From assembly GCA_035946735.1 (NCBI GenBank), contig DASYYZ010000055.1, positions 124,001 through 188,000 on the forward strand: 64,000 nucleotides of DNA. The letters are read 5' to 3'. The position numbers and the translations under genes were made by a program. Source of the stretch: Gp13-AA77 sp035946735. Lineage in GTDB: Bacteria > Acidobacteriota > Terriglobia > UBA7540. Below, piece after piece: positions 47,107 to 56,004 of this stretch (the first letter of the stretch is position 1; each line of letters opens with the position of its first letter). The notes beneath the pieces are model-generated. The model saw nothing but the letters and a program-made list of their open reading frames with translations, searched no databases and had not been told where the DNA came from.

Positions 47107-47256
47107 TTAGGAGGCCGCCGTCAGGCGCTCCCGGGGCACGGTGGGAAACTTCATGTGAGGCGGGCCTACCGCCAAGGCGGGGCAGGCACCGAGCATGGCG
47201 GCTCCGGTGGTGAAGGCCGAAGCCTTGAGAAAACCACATCGCGAATGTCTGTCCAT
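47107..47256 (-). pseudogene. Truncated Tat-signal gene, probably a sugar-phosphate isomerase/epimerase remnant
   Basis: 49 codons with a good AAGGAG before the ATG. The product is a Tat-like leader (HSRCGFLKASAFTTGAAMLG) followed by MKFPTVPRERLTAAS and a stop. The twin Arg has become Arg-Cys. In intact acidobacterial Tat-exported TIM-barrel isomerase/epimerases the KFP..PRERI..AS segment comes right before the barrel; here the barrel is missing. It lies just upstream of the ROK kinase, an enzyme class that often accompanies such isomerases. Confidence 0.45.
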
Positions 47257-47299
47257 CGTCACTCCTTCACGGTGCGAAACTCGATCCATGCGTCGCGCG

Positions 47300-47854
47300 T
47301 TACGGGTTGTAGACGCGGTAGACGATGCTGTAATCGTCTTCCTGGACCCCGTCGTCGGTGTAGATGTAGGTCTGGACCGTGTGCTTGCCGAACGCCACGC
47401 TCGTCTGCTGCGCCCACGAGCCGACGACGTAAAACGAGTCGTCAGGCAGGTATCCCTGCCAGGCGCAGCCGGGCGTCTCGATGTAGTTTCCGTCTACCTG
47501 CGTGCAGATCGCCCACCCGTTGTTCGGCTTGCTACTCAATCCAACCTGAACGTGCTGCTCTACCCCGATCGTGCAGCCGGCCGGATTGCCGCAAACAATT
47601 GTGACTGCCGGGTCGAGAGGTTGATAGCTGGGGTCGACCTCCCGGTTGAGGATGCTGGTGCTCAGATAAGTAGCGGCCAGGGTATGCGCTCCGGAAGTGA
47701 GGGCTGCGGGTGAAGAGTTGCCGCCCGGTGCTTCCATCGGCCTCGCTGATCCTTGGTCCTGCGCTTTCGCGTAACGGTGGGCCGTCCCGAGCCCGATCGC
47801 TATCCCCGCGCTGAGGACTGTGGTAACCAATGTTCCGACTCGGATTTTGCTCAT
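47300..47854 (-). CDS. Exported protein of unknown function
   Basis: 184 residues. A leader with hydrophobic core (VTTVLSAGIAIGLGTA) suggests export. The mature part has two pairs of Cys (IVCGNPAGC and AICTQ/PGCAW), aromatic/Gly-rich stretches (WAICTQVDGNYIETP, SFYVVGSWAQQ) and a beta-rich end (TYIYTDDGVQEDDYSIVYRVYNP); the mature protein may be a beta-sandwich. I do not recognise a family. The start ATG overlaps the upstream gene's stop (ATGA) and has GGAGGAG. Longer frame to 48142 rejected. Confidence 0.75.
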   Translation of the reverse strand: MSKIRVGTLVTTVLSAGIAIGLGTAHRYAKAQDQGSARPMEAPGGNSSPAALTSGAHTLAATYLSTSILNREVDPSYQPLDPAVTIVCGNPAGCTIGVEQHVQVGLSSKPNNGWAICTQVDGNYIETPGCAWQGYLPDDSFYVVGSWAQQTSVAFGKHTVQTYIYTDDGVQEDDYSIVYRVYNP

Positions 47855-48675
47855 GCTCTCCTCCTCGTGTCGTTGTCGGTGAAGTCTAGTCCACAGCCCG
47901 TCCGCCGCCAGAACGGAATGCCCGGGGCGCCCAGGGCCAGCAGGCCCAGGGTAGCGAATGCGCGGTCGCTTGCCGGGTTCTCCGCTCCGAAGGCGGCAGG
48001 GCGGGAGCCAGCGCCCGCCGCGTCGCTTTTCACTCTGGTGCGGATGGGTGGGTTGGGGACGGTTTCGTAGGCGTAACCATTCAGTTCCGCCACAATGGAG
48101 ATTCGAGATCCCAAATTGACGTGTGTCGTGAAGCGCGCCCATCCGTAATGAGTCTCGCCGTTAATCTGAAACTTGATTCCAAGGTATCTGTCCTGAACAT
48201 CCTTCCAGTTGCCCACCATGCCCTGGCCGCCCGGGTTCTCGCTAGCGGCGACCATGGGCACTTTCCCCCGAGAAAAGCCAAGGTACGAGGGAATACTGAC
48301 CCCCGGGGGTGGAGCGGCTGCAAAGCGGCCGTGACTCTGGGTGATTTCAATACCCCCGCCTCGGGCTGGATTCGCGCTCATCGTCCCAAAAGCGGTCGAG
48401 GTATTCGAGTGCTGATCGGCGATGGCGATCCAAACGTCTGTGGTTCCGTCGTGGTTGAGGTCAAGGGCAAAGACTTCGCCGGGCTTGATCGTGGCGTGGG
48501 CAGGCGTGTAGACGGTCGAGGCGTCCGCAGGTTGAGCGAGCGCCAGCATTCCGACTCCGGCGGCACCGGCCGCCAGGGAGTATAGATTCAGACGCTGAAG
48601 GGTTGACTCGGAAGGGCTCCACGCGCTCTTGCGGGAAGCGTGGTTTGCCTTGGACAAGGCGCTGGATCGGGTCAT
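47851..48675 (-). CDS. Exported protein with C-terminal sorting-like tail
   Basis: 274 residues. Leader region about 25-55 (LNLYSLAAGAAGVGMLALAQPADAS). The body has a VFALDLNHDGTTDVWIA segment (FG-GAP-like Ca-binding loop) and a GWARFTTHV near-C-terminal sequence. The end reads LGLLALGAPGIPFWRR: a hydrophobic helix and basic patch of the kind found on acidobacterial secreted proteins, but here followed by 15 more residues. No family identified. Coupled by ATGA overlap to the next gene, which is also exported. Confidence 0.78.
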   Translation of the reverse strand: MTRSSALSKANHASRKSAWSPSESTLQRLNLYSLAAGAAGVGMLALAQPADASTVYTPAHATIKPGEVFALDLNHDGTTDVWIAIADQHSNTSTAFGTMSANPARGGGIEITQSHGRFAAAPPPGVSIPSYLGFSRGKVPMVAASENPGGQGMVGNWKDVQDRYLGIKFQINGETHYGWARFTTHVNLGSRISIVAELNGYAYETVPNPPIRTRVKSDAAGAGSRPAAFGAENPASDRAFATLGLLALGAPGIPFWRRTGCGLDFTDNDTRRRA

Positions 48676-48791
48676 CGGTGTGCTCTCCTTTCGTTTGAAA
48701 CGCTCAATGCGGTATGCTCCAACTCTGAGCCTCTCTTCGAATTGGCTGGAATATTCGATTGGTCTAGAGTACTACGGACCGGCTCAACTCC

Positions 48792-50528
48792 ATGAAAGTC
48801 TCTTTCATCAGGCGGTTCCTTTCAACCCTGTCGCCCGCTCTGCTCCTAGTCGCTCCGCTTCTGCACAGCCAGGAGCCCTCCATGCAAAAATACGACCTCC
48901 TGATCGTCAACGGGCACATTCTGGATGGCAGCGGCAGTCCCTGGTTCGAAGGTTCCGTGGCGCTGAATGACGGAAAAATCGCGGACATCGGCCGTCTCAA
49001 GAACGCCACCGCCAGGCGCGTGGTCGACGCTCGGGGAATGGCAGTAGCTCCCGGTTTCATCGATCTCCACAGCCACTCTGACTTTACCCTGCTGGTCGAC
49101 GGCAAGGCCGAAAGCAAGATCCGGCAGGGCGTCACCACCGAAATCATCGGCGAAGCGGCTTCCGCCGGACCCATTCTCGGTCCCGCCGTGCCGGACTTTG
49201 ACAACGGCACCGCCCCGCTGACGCAGAAAGACGGCCTGAAACGCGACTGGACTACGCTCGGCGAATACTTCGCGCGCGTCGAGCGCCAGGGCATTTCGGT
49301 GAACATCGCTTCTTACGTCGGCAGCGGTCAGGTGCGCCTGGATGTGATGGGCAACGTCAACCGCGCCCCGACGGCCGCCGAGCTCGAAAAAATGGAAGCG
49401 CTGGTCGATCAGTCGATGGGAGAGGGAGCTGTTGGTGTAGCCTCGGGCCTGATCTATGCTCCCAACATGTTCGCGAAAACCGATGAGTTGATCGAGCTCT
49501 CCAAGGTCGCCGCCCGGTACGGGGGTTTGTACACCTCTCACATTCGCGGCGAAGGATCGAACAGCGTGGAGGCGCTCAACGAAGCCATCGAAATCGCGGA
49601 GAAGGCCGGCCTGCCCGGACATATTCTGCACTTCAAGATGAACGGCGAGGCGAACTGGGGCCGCATGGGGGAGCTGATCAAGCTGATCCAGTCGGCGCGC
49701 GATCGCGGAGCGGACATCACCGCCGATCAGTATCCTTACGTTGCCGGGATGACGAGCCTCCAGCAGTGCCTGCCGCCGAAGTATCTGGAGGGGACCTCGG
49801 ATGACGTGGTGGCGCGTCTCGGAGACCCGAAGGCGCGCGCCGAAATCCGCAGCGCCATTGACGGCGGCCTGCCGGGGTGGGACAACAACGAGGTGAAGGA
49901 TTGTGGCGGCTGGCACGGCGTCATGCTGGCTTCCTGCTCGCGTCCGGAGAACAAGAAGTACGAAGGCAAACGCATGGACGAAGTTGCGCGCATGATGGAT
50001 AAGGACCCCGTCGACGCGCTCTGCGATCTGTTGATCGCGGAACACGCCACGCCCATGGCGATCTATTTCAGCATGAGCGAGGCTGACGTGGAGCTTGCCC
50101 TGAAAGAGCCCTGGGTGGGCATCGGCTCGGACGGCGCCGCCGTCAACCCCTCGATGACTTTTATGGGGCAGCCCCATCCGCGATTCTACGGAACCTTTCC
50201 GCGTGTGTTGGGTGTTTATGTGCGCGAGAAGGGGGTGCTGACGCTGCCCGACGCCGTCCGCAAGATGACCTCTCTGCCGGCGCAGATCATGGGTCTGCAG
50301 GACCGTGGTCTCCTGCGTCCGGGCATGGCGGCTGATCTCACGATCTTTGATCCCCAGACAATCAAGGATCGCGCGACGTTTGAAGATCCAAGCCAATACC
50401 CGGCGGGAATTCCTTATGTGATCGTCAATGGGGTGGTGGTGATCGATCAAGGCCAGCACACCGGCGCCAAGCCGGGCCGGGTGCTCTACGGGCGCGGAAG
50501 GAGAATCGACGCCCACGCCGTGCGCTGA
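48792..50528 (+). CDS. Secreted N-acyl-D-amino-acid deacylase-like amidohydrolase
   Basis: 578 residues. Signal peptide (SFIRRFLSTLSPALLLVAPLLHSQ), then a D-aminoacylase-type amidohydrolase. Metal motif FIDLHSHSDFTLL, GVTTEIIGE, SHIRGEGSNS, HILHFK, and WVGIGSDGAAVNPS with the last Asp. It hydrolyses N-acyl-D-amino acids or related amides, perhaps from peptidoglycan; the exact substrate is inferred. Acidobacteria often have many copies. Not part of an operon; a long antisense frame (48846-50534) is only a shadow. Confidence 0.9.
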   Translation: MKVSFIRRFLSTLSPALLLVAPLLHSQEPSMQKYDLLIVNGHILDGSGSPWFEGSVALNDGKIADIGRLKNATARRVVDARGMAVAPGFIDLHSHSDFTLLVDGKAESKIRQGVTTEIIGEAASAGPILGPAVPDFDNGTAPLTQKDGLKRDWTTLGEYFARVERQGISVNIASYVGSGQVRLDVMGNVNRAPTAAELEKMEALVDQSMGEGAVGVASGLIYAPNMFAKTDELIELSKVAARYGGLYTSHIRGEGSNSVEALNEAIEIAEKAGLPGHILHFKMNGEANWGRMGELIKLIQSARDRGADITADQYPYVAGMTSLQQCLPPKYLEGTSDDVVARLGDPKARAEIRSAIDGGLPGWDNNEVKDCGGWHGVMLASCSRPENKKYEGKRMDEVARMMDKDPVDALCDLLIAEHATPMAIYFSMSEADVELALKEPWVGIGSDGAAVNPSMTFMGQPHPRFYGTFPRVLGVYVREKGVLTLPDAVRKMTSLPAQIMGLQDRGLLRPGMAADLTIFDPQTIKDRATFEDPSQYPAGIPYVIVNGVVVIDQGQHTGAKPGRVLYGRGRRIDAHAVR

Positions 50529-50909
50529 GTCCAAGCCATTGCGGTCCCAGAAGAGAAGGGGGCGTGATAGGCTGCGCCCTGACGGCAGAAACCGAGTGTG
50601 GGAATCGAGACGCCGCCTGCCGGAGGGCGTCTACCAAGGAAGCCGGAATGTCACAGAAAACAAGGCGCTTGGGAAAATGTGGTGCGCGATTTTGAGTCCC
50701 GTCGCGCGGGAATCAGGCACCCCATGTTAGGAGCCGGAAGCCGGATAGGGAAGATGACACTAAACTAAACTAACAATTTGTCGAAAAAAGGTTGGGTGCC
50801 GTCGCGGCGGGACTAAAGCGGTTCATTTGTTTCCGACTGCCCTTTGCTTACCGTCGGCTGCCGCTTTCCGTGATTTTCATTTTTTGTCAAAGGATTGGGG
50901 ATCCTTCCC
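50529..50909. other. Intergenic region with a hairpin
   Basis: About 380 bp with no credible gene. A 7-bp hairpin (AGACGCC, 11-base loop, GGCGTCT) lies at 50608-50632, about 80 bases after the amidohydrolase stop and without a U-tract. An AT-rich patch near 50757-50790 may hold the promoter of the TPR gene. I looked for tmRNA, RNase P and SRP RNA signatures and saw none. Confidence 0.4.
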
Positions 50910-52502
50910 ATGGCCTTCAATAAAGCCCGAGCCCTCCAGGAAGCCGAGCGCGCGCTGGCTCAAGGCAGGATCTCCGAGGCCGCCCAACACTATCTCGCCA
51001 TCGCTGAGAATGAACCGTCGGATCTTGCCACCACCAACCTCGCGGGCGACCTGTGCGTACGGGCTAAAAACATCCCCGAAGCCCTCAGGCTGTTTCGACG
51101 CCTAGCCGAGGCCTACACCCATGATGGTTACGCCCCGCGCGCCATCGCCATTTACAAGAAGATTCTCAAGCTGGGGCCCCCGAATCTAGACGCCATGCTG
51201 AAGCTCGCTGGGCTTTACAGCGGCCAGGGTCTCGCCCGCGAGGCGCGCGATCTTTATGCGCAGTCACTCGCCATCTGCCAGAATCAGGGGCTTCAGGAAA
51301 AGGCTCTGGAAGTGATGCGCAGGATTTCTGCCGACGAGCCCACCAACATCGCTCATCGCCTGCGGCTGGCGGATTTGTGCAAGGCGGCCGGCAAGGCCGA
51401 GGAAGCGGCGAAGACGTATCTCGATGCCGCCGAAACTGCTCTCAGCGCGTCCGATCATGAGCTTGCGACAGTGGCCATCGAGCAGGCGGCGGCACTTCAA
51501 CCCGATGATCGGCGTCTCCGCGGGCTGCGTAACCGCCTCTCTCCCCAAGACGCTTCCACCGAGGACCTTCCCGCCGCAGAAGCGGCTCCGGAACATGCCC
51601 GCGAGCTGACTCCGCTCCAAGACGATCCAGAGCCGGTTCCTACGGCTCTAACGCCTGAAGAAACAACCGGAGCGCTTGAAGAACTCGACCCCGGGGCTGG
51701 TTCCGGGTCTTCCGAGATCGACCTCTCCGATGAATGGGAGACGATGGCAACCGGCCAAGCTGCTTCGGGTGGCGCGGGATTTGACATCGACGATCTTGAT
51801 CTGGAGATCGATTTCTACCTCAAGTACGGGATGGCGCAGAAGGCTTTTGAGAGACTCAATCAACTCGAACAGGAGTTCCCCGGCGACACCCGGCTAGCCG
51901 GTGTGCGACGTCGGTTGCGGGAACGTTCCTCGGGCGCGCCCGGCGTCAGCGAGCGGCCTGCAGGGTCCCGTGGAAGGCCGCACGAGGATCTGGCGCGCCA
52001 CCTCGAGTCAGCCTCTGCCGCTTCAGGTGCGTCCCGGGTCCAGCCTGATTTTGCCGCGTCGCTGGAGCAATTAGTGAATGAGCTGGGAAGCGAGGCAAGT
52101 CCTCCCCCGAGCGAAGGCGATCCGCAAGCGCACTACGAGCTCGGTGTCGCATTTCGCGAAATGGGCCTGGTGGACGAAGCGATTGGAGAATTGCAGAAGG
52201 CGGTGCGAAGAAGCCGTCCCGGCGCTGATCGCGAGCGACTCCTTTCCGCGTGCAGATTACTCGCCATATGCTTCGGGGAGAAACAGATGCCGACCCTGGC
52301 AGCCAAATGGTACACTCGCGCTCTCAAGGTGCCAGGTCTCGATTCCGATGCGATGCTGGCCCTTGAATACGATTTGGGAGTGGCTTATGAGCTCGCCGGC
52401 AATCTCGAAGCAGCGAGAGAGAGCTTTCTCGAAGTGTATGCTCAAAACATTGAGTATCGAGACGTCGCCGCAAGAATTCGTCAGCTCGCCGCGAGCCGGT
52501 GA
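50910..52502 (+). CDS. TPR-repeat protein
   Basis: 530 residues, no signal peptide, so probably cytoplasmic. N-terminal tetratricopeptide repeats (RALQEAERALAQGRISEAAQHYLAI, PRAIAIYKKILKLGPP), an acidic Glu/Pro/Ala-rich linker (about 215-290), then more repeats (YELGVAFREMGLVDEAIGELQKAVR, LEYDLGVAYELAGNLEAARESFLEVY). The arrangement resembles TPR proteins near type IV pili or gliding genes in Myxococcota/Acidobacteria, but nothing of that kind is near. Start ATG 50910 or TTG 50895. Confidence 0.82.
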   Translation: MAFNKARALQEAERALAQGRISEAAQHYLAIAENEPSDLATTNLAGDLCVRAKNIPEALRLFRRLAEAYTHDGYAPRAIAIYKKILKLGPPNLDAMLKLAGLYSGQGLAREARDLYAQSLAICQNQGLQEKALEVMRRISADEPTNIAHRLRLADLCKAAGKAEEAAKTYLDAAETALSASDHELATVAIEQAAALQPDDRRLRGLRNRLSPQDASTEDLPAAEAAPEHARELTPLQDDPEPVPTALTPEETTGALEELDPGAGSGSSEIDLSDEWETMATGQAASGGAGFDIDDLDLEIDFYLKYGMAQKAFERLNQLEQEFPGDTRLAGVRRRLRERSSGAPGVSERPAGSRGRPHEDLARHLESASAASGASRVQPDFAASLEQLVNELGSEASPPPSEGDPQAHYELGVAFREMGLVDEAIGELQKAVRRSRPGADRERLLSACRLLAICFGEKQMPTLAAKWYTRALKVPGLDSDAMLALEYDLGVAYELAGNLEAARESFLEVYAQNIEYRDVAARIRQLAASR

Positions 52503-52544
52503 GAAGCCGAGAGCCGGTGAGAAGGATTGTCTGGCGGCAGCCGA

Positions 52545-52808
52545 ATGAGGCAGGCGCTCACGGTCTTTTACATCATGCTCTGTTTCACAATGGGGCTGCT
52601 GCTGCTCTTTTCGCCGTGGTTGCCCGTTTGGACGAGCAACTTCTTCGTTTACCATTACGCCTGGGTGCAGGGACTAGCCCACAACGATTACCTTCGGGGC
52701 GCGGTTTCGGGACTGGGCCTCGCGGACGTCGGCCTGGGAGCGCTCGAAACCGCCCTTTACCGCCGCAAAGGCCGGAAGATCCAGGCCGTGCCACACACTA
52801 CCACCTGA
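52545..52808 (+). CDS. Small membrane protein
   Basis: 87 residues with two hydrophobic helices: TVFYIMLCFTMGLLLLF near the N-terminus and GAVSGLGLADVGLGALE later, and a basic tail (YRRKGRK). No family recognised. It runs into thiE with no gap (stop TGA immediately before the thiE ATG), so it is presumably translated with it. Confidence 0.7.
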   Translation: MRQALTVFYIMLCFTMGLLLLFSPWLPVWTSNFFVYHYAWVQGLAHNDYLRGAVSGLGLADVGLGALETALYRRKGRKIQAVPHTTT

Positions 52809-53477
52809 ATGAGCGCTTCAGAGCCAAGACTCTGTTACATCACGGACCGCCAGGCCATGGAGCCCCGGTCGTTCGGGCCGCTGATCCGGATGGCGGTGGA
52901 CGCCGGCGTCGATATGGTTCAGATTCGCGAAAAAGACCTGCCGACGAGCGCGATCCTCGAGCTCGTGGCGTCGTTCCTTCGCGTGACGCGCGGCACTGCA
53001 ACACGAGTGGTGGTGAATGATCGGCTGGACGTGGCTCTGGCGGCGTCCGCTGGCGGCGTTCACCTGGGCGGCCAGTCTATGCCGGTCGACAAGGTGCGGG
53101 CGGCGTTAGGCCCCGGCGGCGCACAGTCATTCTGGCTGGGTGTCTCGTGCCACTCCGTTTCCGAGGTCGGCGCCGCGGAGGCCGCCGGGGCCAGCTACGT
53201 GTTGCTCGGACCCATCTTCGATACGCCCTCAAAACGGATCTACGGTCCACCACTCGGCCTTGAGGTGCTTGCGCAGGCGGCGCGGAATTGCCGCATTCCG
53301 TTGTTGGCGCTGGGCGGAATCACGCTTGAGCGCGTGCGGCCGTGCATCGAGGCGGGCGCCGCCGGAATAGCAGGCATCTCCATCTTTCAGCGACCCGACG
53401 CCTCCCTCCAGAGCCTGAAGGATCTGCGCCGGGAAATTGACGAGGCGAATAACCTGGTGCTCGACACGGCCTGGTGA
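52809..53477 (+). CDS. thiE: Thiamine-phosphate synthase
   Basis: Couples HMP-PP to thiazole phosphate to give thiamine monophosphate. 222 residues. Pyrophosphate and HMP-PP motifs: VDMVQIREKDLP, VVVNDRLDVALAA, GVHLGGQSMP, SCHSVSEV, YVLLGPIFDTPSK, LALGGITLERV. No TPP riboswitch or other thi genes are in the window. Confidence 0.95.
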   Translation: MSASEPRLCYITDRQAMEPRSFGPLIRMAVDAGVDMVQIREKDLPTSAILELVASFLRVTRGTATRVVVNDRLDVALAASAGGVHLGGQSMPVDKVRAALGPGGAQSFWLGVSCHSVSEVGAAEAAGASYVLLGPIFDTPSKRIYGPPLGLEVLAQAARNCRIPLLALGGITLERVRPCIEAGAAGIAGISIFQRPDASLQSLKDLRREIDEANNLVLDTAW

Positions 53478-53542
53478 TCCTGAGACGGCGCGGGCGCCCG
53501 GGAGCGAGAGCGGAAGTTGCTCAACCTCCCGGGGCGCCAATG

Positions 53543-54604
53543 TCAGCTTTCGCCCAGCCACGCGCCGAGCGCTCTCAAGGATCGTATGTTGTCGCAAACG
53601 GCTTTAAAGGCTGCCGTAATCGGGATCGCCAGCATCAGACCTATTCCACCCCAGAGAGCCCCCCAAAACATCAGAGCCAGCGTCACCGAAAGCGCGCTCA
53701 GGTTCACGCGGCGCCCCACAAAACGCGGCGTGAGGAAATTCGCCGCCAGCAGATGGACCAAGGCCACGGTGATCATGATCGCGACGAAGGGGCCGACCGA
53801 ATCGAAAGCAATCAGGCCGGTGACGAGCGGAGGGAGCATCGCTAAAGCTACGCCAATGTAGGGTATCAGATTGAGGATTGCCGACAAGGGTCCCAGGATG
53901 AGAGCGTGCGGCAGTCCGATGATTCCAAAGGCGGGTGTGGTGAGCAGGGCGGAAATCACAGCCACCAGCACATTGCCGAGGACGTATTGACGAACCATCA
54001 CGCCAATGCCGTGAATGATGTCTTCCGCCTGCTGGCGCCGGTCCAACGCGAACAGGTTTAAGGTGGCTGCCCAAAGGTGGTCCTTTGAGGTCAGCATGAA
54101 AAAAATAAGGAACGGAATGAACATGACCGTGACGGTGAAAGTGTAGACCGAACCGATGCCCCTCCAGAGGAACTGGCTCACGGGGGATGGCTGCTCGATA
54201 CGAACAGTGGGAACATTTTGATCGGAAGAGTTGGCTTGCTGCAGAGTGGAATTGAGGCGGCTGAAGGGCGCCTCTATTCCGGTACTGACTTGCCGCAGCT
54301 TGCTCTCGAGCCTTGGCAGGTCTGCAGCCAGCGAGAGCGCCCGGCTGGAGAGAACATAAATGATGAGATACACCACCGCCACGCCGAGCAGCACCACCGC
54401 GAGCGAGGCGAGCCAGCGTGGGCAGCGCAAGCGCTCCAGTCCCCGGACGCCCGGGTCCAGCACAAAAGCGATGAAGATCGCGAGCACCACAGTACTGACG
54501 ACCGAGCTGGCATAATAAAGACCAGCGATTAACATGCATGCGGAGATGATGCGCAGGCTGGTGGCGCCGGGGCTTGTGGTGCCGGGGAGCTTGAGATCGA
54601 GCAT
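53543..54604 (-). CDS. AI-2E family transporter (PerM-like permease)
   Basis: 353 residues with about eight membrane helices and the AI-2E/PerM fold. A periplasmic or cytoplasmic loop lies at about 85-145 (ESKLRQVSTGIEAPFSRLN). Conserved parts include FAGIIGLPHALILGPL-like FGIIGLPHALILGPL and LTPRFVGRRVNLSA. Members are annotated as AI-2 exporters or unspecified permeases; the substrate is unknown. Convergent with thiE. Confidence 0.9.
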   Translation of the reverse strand: MLDLKLPGTTSPGATSLRIISACMLIAGLYYASSVVSTVVLAIFIAFVLDPGVRGLERLRCPRWLASLAVVLLGVAVVYLIIYVLSSRALSLAADLPRLESKLRQVSTGIEAPFSRLNSTLQQANSSDQNVPTVRIEQPSPVSQFLWRGIGSVYTFTVTVMFIPFLIFFMLTSKDHLWAATLNLFALDRRQQAEDIIHGIGVMVRQYVLGNVLVAVISALLTTPAFGIIGLPHALILGPLSAILNLIPYIGVALAMLPPLVTGLIAFDSVGPFVAIMITVALVHLLAANFLTPRFVGRRVNLSALSVTLALMFWGALWGGIGLMLAIPITAAFKAVCDNIRSLRALGAWLGES

Positions 54605-54810
54605 GCCGTGGACTCAACTTGATTCTATCCGGCCCGAGCGCCAGTGTCAGCGGCCTAAATTGCGGAGGGAAGCCGCTCTCGGACGTGCTGATCGGCCGGG
54701 ACTTTGGGCGCCCGAACCGGATAGATTGATCACGCGCCTTTCCTTAAGCTGAGTGTGAGACTGGAACCGCGGGTCTCGGATCAAAATCCCAGTGAGGAGA
54801 GGCCAAACTG

Positions 54811-55941
54811 ATGGGAACGATGAGTCTCAGGATCGAGGATAGTTCGAGTATTCGTGAGGACGAGCGCTACTGGCAGGCCGTGCTCGCCCATGACCGTGAT
54901 TTCGACGGCAGCTTCGTGTACGCCGTGCGCTCAACGGGAGTTTACTGCCGGCCTTCCTGTCCTTCGCGCCGTCCACGCCGGGATCAGGTGGTCTTCTATG
55001 CAAGCCCCGAGACCGCAGAGCAGGCGGGATTCAGATCATGCCGCCGCTGTGGGAAGGAGACAACAAAAGCCGCCGGCCCTCAGGCGCGGATGGTTGAGAA
55101 GGCTATGAACGTGATCGCGGAGGCTCGCGACGGATCTCCGACATTGGCCGATCTGAGCTCGCAATTGCAGGTGACTCCACATCGCCTGGCTCGGGGATTC
55201 AAGCGCCTGACGGGCATCACGCCTCGTGAGTACGGAGAGGCTCGCCGCCTGGGCCGCCTGAAGGCAGGGCTGAGAAACAGCGCCAACGTCACGGAAGCGA
55301 TTTATGACGCTGGTTATGGTTCCAGCCGCGCCGTGTACGAGCGCGCCGGGACGCAGCTCGGCATGACGCCGGGCGCATATCGCCGCGGCGGAGCCGGCAT
55401 GCGGATCGGCTACACAATCGTGGACTCGCCCCTCGGACGGCTGCTGGTTGCCGGCAGTGAACGCGGCGTCTGCTCCGTGTGCCTCGGAGATTCCGACGCG
55501 GCTCTCGAAAAGGCTCTTTTGCAGGAGTATCCCAAAGCAGAGATCCAGCGCGACTCGAGCAGACTGGCCGCCGTGCTGGAAGCCTTTGAGCAGCATCTCG
55601 CGGGCCGGAAGCCACATCTCGATTTGCCGGTGGACGTTCAAGCCACGATCTTTCAGTGGCGGGTGTGGCGGGAGCTCGCTCGCATTCCTTATGGCGAGAC
55701 GCGTTCCTATAGTGACGTGGCCCGGGCGATCGGGAAGCCGCGGGCCGTGAGGGCTGTAGCCAATGCTTGCGCCACCAATCGAGTGGCTGTCGTGATTCCG
55801 TGTCATCGCGTCGTAAGGCAGGATGGAAGCCTGGGAGGCTACCGTTGGGGACTGGATCGAAAGCGCGCGTTGCTGAAACAGGAGAAGGAGAACAGTGCTA
55901 AGGCTTCGTTTTCCCGGGGCGCCGCACGCGGGAAGCACTGA
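54811..55941 (+). CDS. ada: Bifunctional Ada: methylphosphotriester sensor and O6-methylguanine-DNA methyltransferase
   Basis: 376 residues. Zn site Cys46, Cys50, Cys77, Cys80 (VYCRPSCPSR, FRSCRRC); Cys46 equals Ada Cys38, which takes methyl groups from phosphotriesters. AraC-type HTH near 100-190 (LAGFKRLTGITPREY-like LARGFKRLTGITPREYGEARR). The C-terminal methyltransferase has the acceptor Cys near 331 in VVIPCHRVV and GGYRWGLDRKRALL. Both domains look intact, so this is a regulator/repair fusion like E. coli Ada. No alkA follows, but mpg is elsewhere in the window. Confidence 0.95.
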   Translation: MGTMSLRIEDSSSIREDERYWQAVLAHDRDFDGSFVYAVRSTGVYCRPSCPSRRPRRDQVVFYASPETAEQAGFRSCRRCGKETTKAAGPQARMVEKAMNVIAEARDGSPTLADLSSQLQVTPHRLARGFKRLTGITPREYGEARRLGRLKAGLRNSANVTEAIYDAGYGSSRAVYERAGTQLGMTPGAYRRGGAGMRIGYTIVDSPLGRLLVAGSERGVCSVCLGDSDAALEKALLQEYPKAEIQRDSSRLAAVLEAFEQHLAGRKPHLDLPVDVQATIFQWRVWRELARIPYGETRSYSDVARAIGKPRAVRAVANACATNRVAVVIPCHRVVRQDGSLGGYRWGLDRKRALLKQEKENSAKASFSRGAARGKH

Positions 55942-56004
55942 AGCAAGCCTCAGCCTCGATTCACAGCTTTGGCAAGGGCGGCGAGCCGCCTGTATCATCG
56001 AGGT

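Noticed and set aside
48846..50534. 562-codon open frame antisense to the D-aminoacylase-like gene
   Set aside because: Shadow of a high-GC gene: His/Arg/Ala-rich, no domain or signal, while the opposite strand shows clear amidohydrolase motifs.
50529..50909. Possible structural RNA (tmRNA, RNase P or SRP RNA)
   Set aside because: None of the conserved signatures of these RNAs was seen; only a modest hairpin is present.
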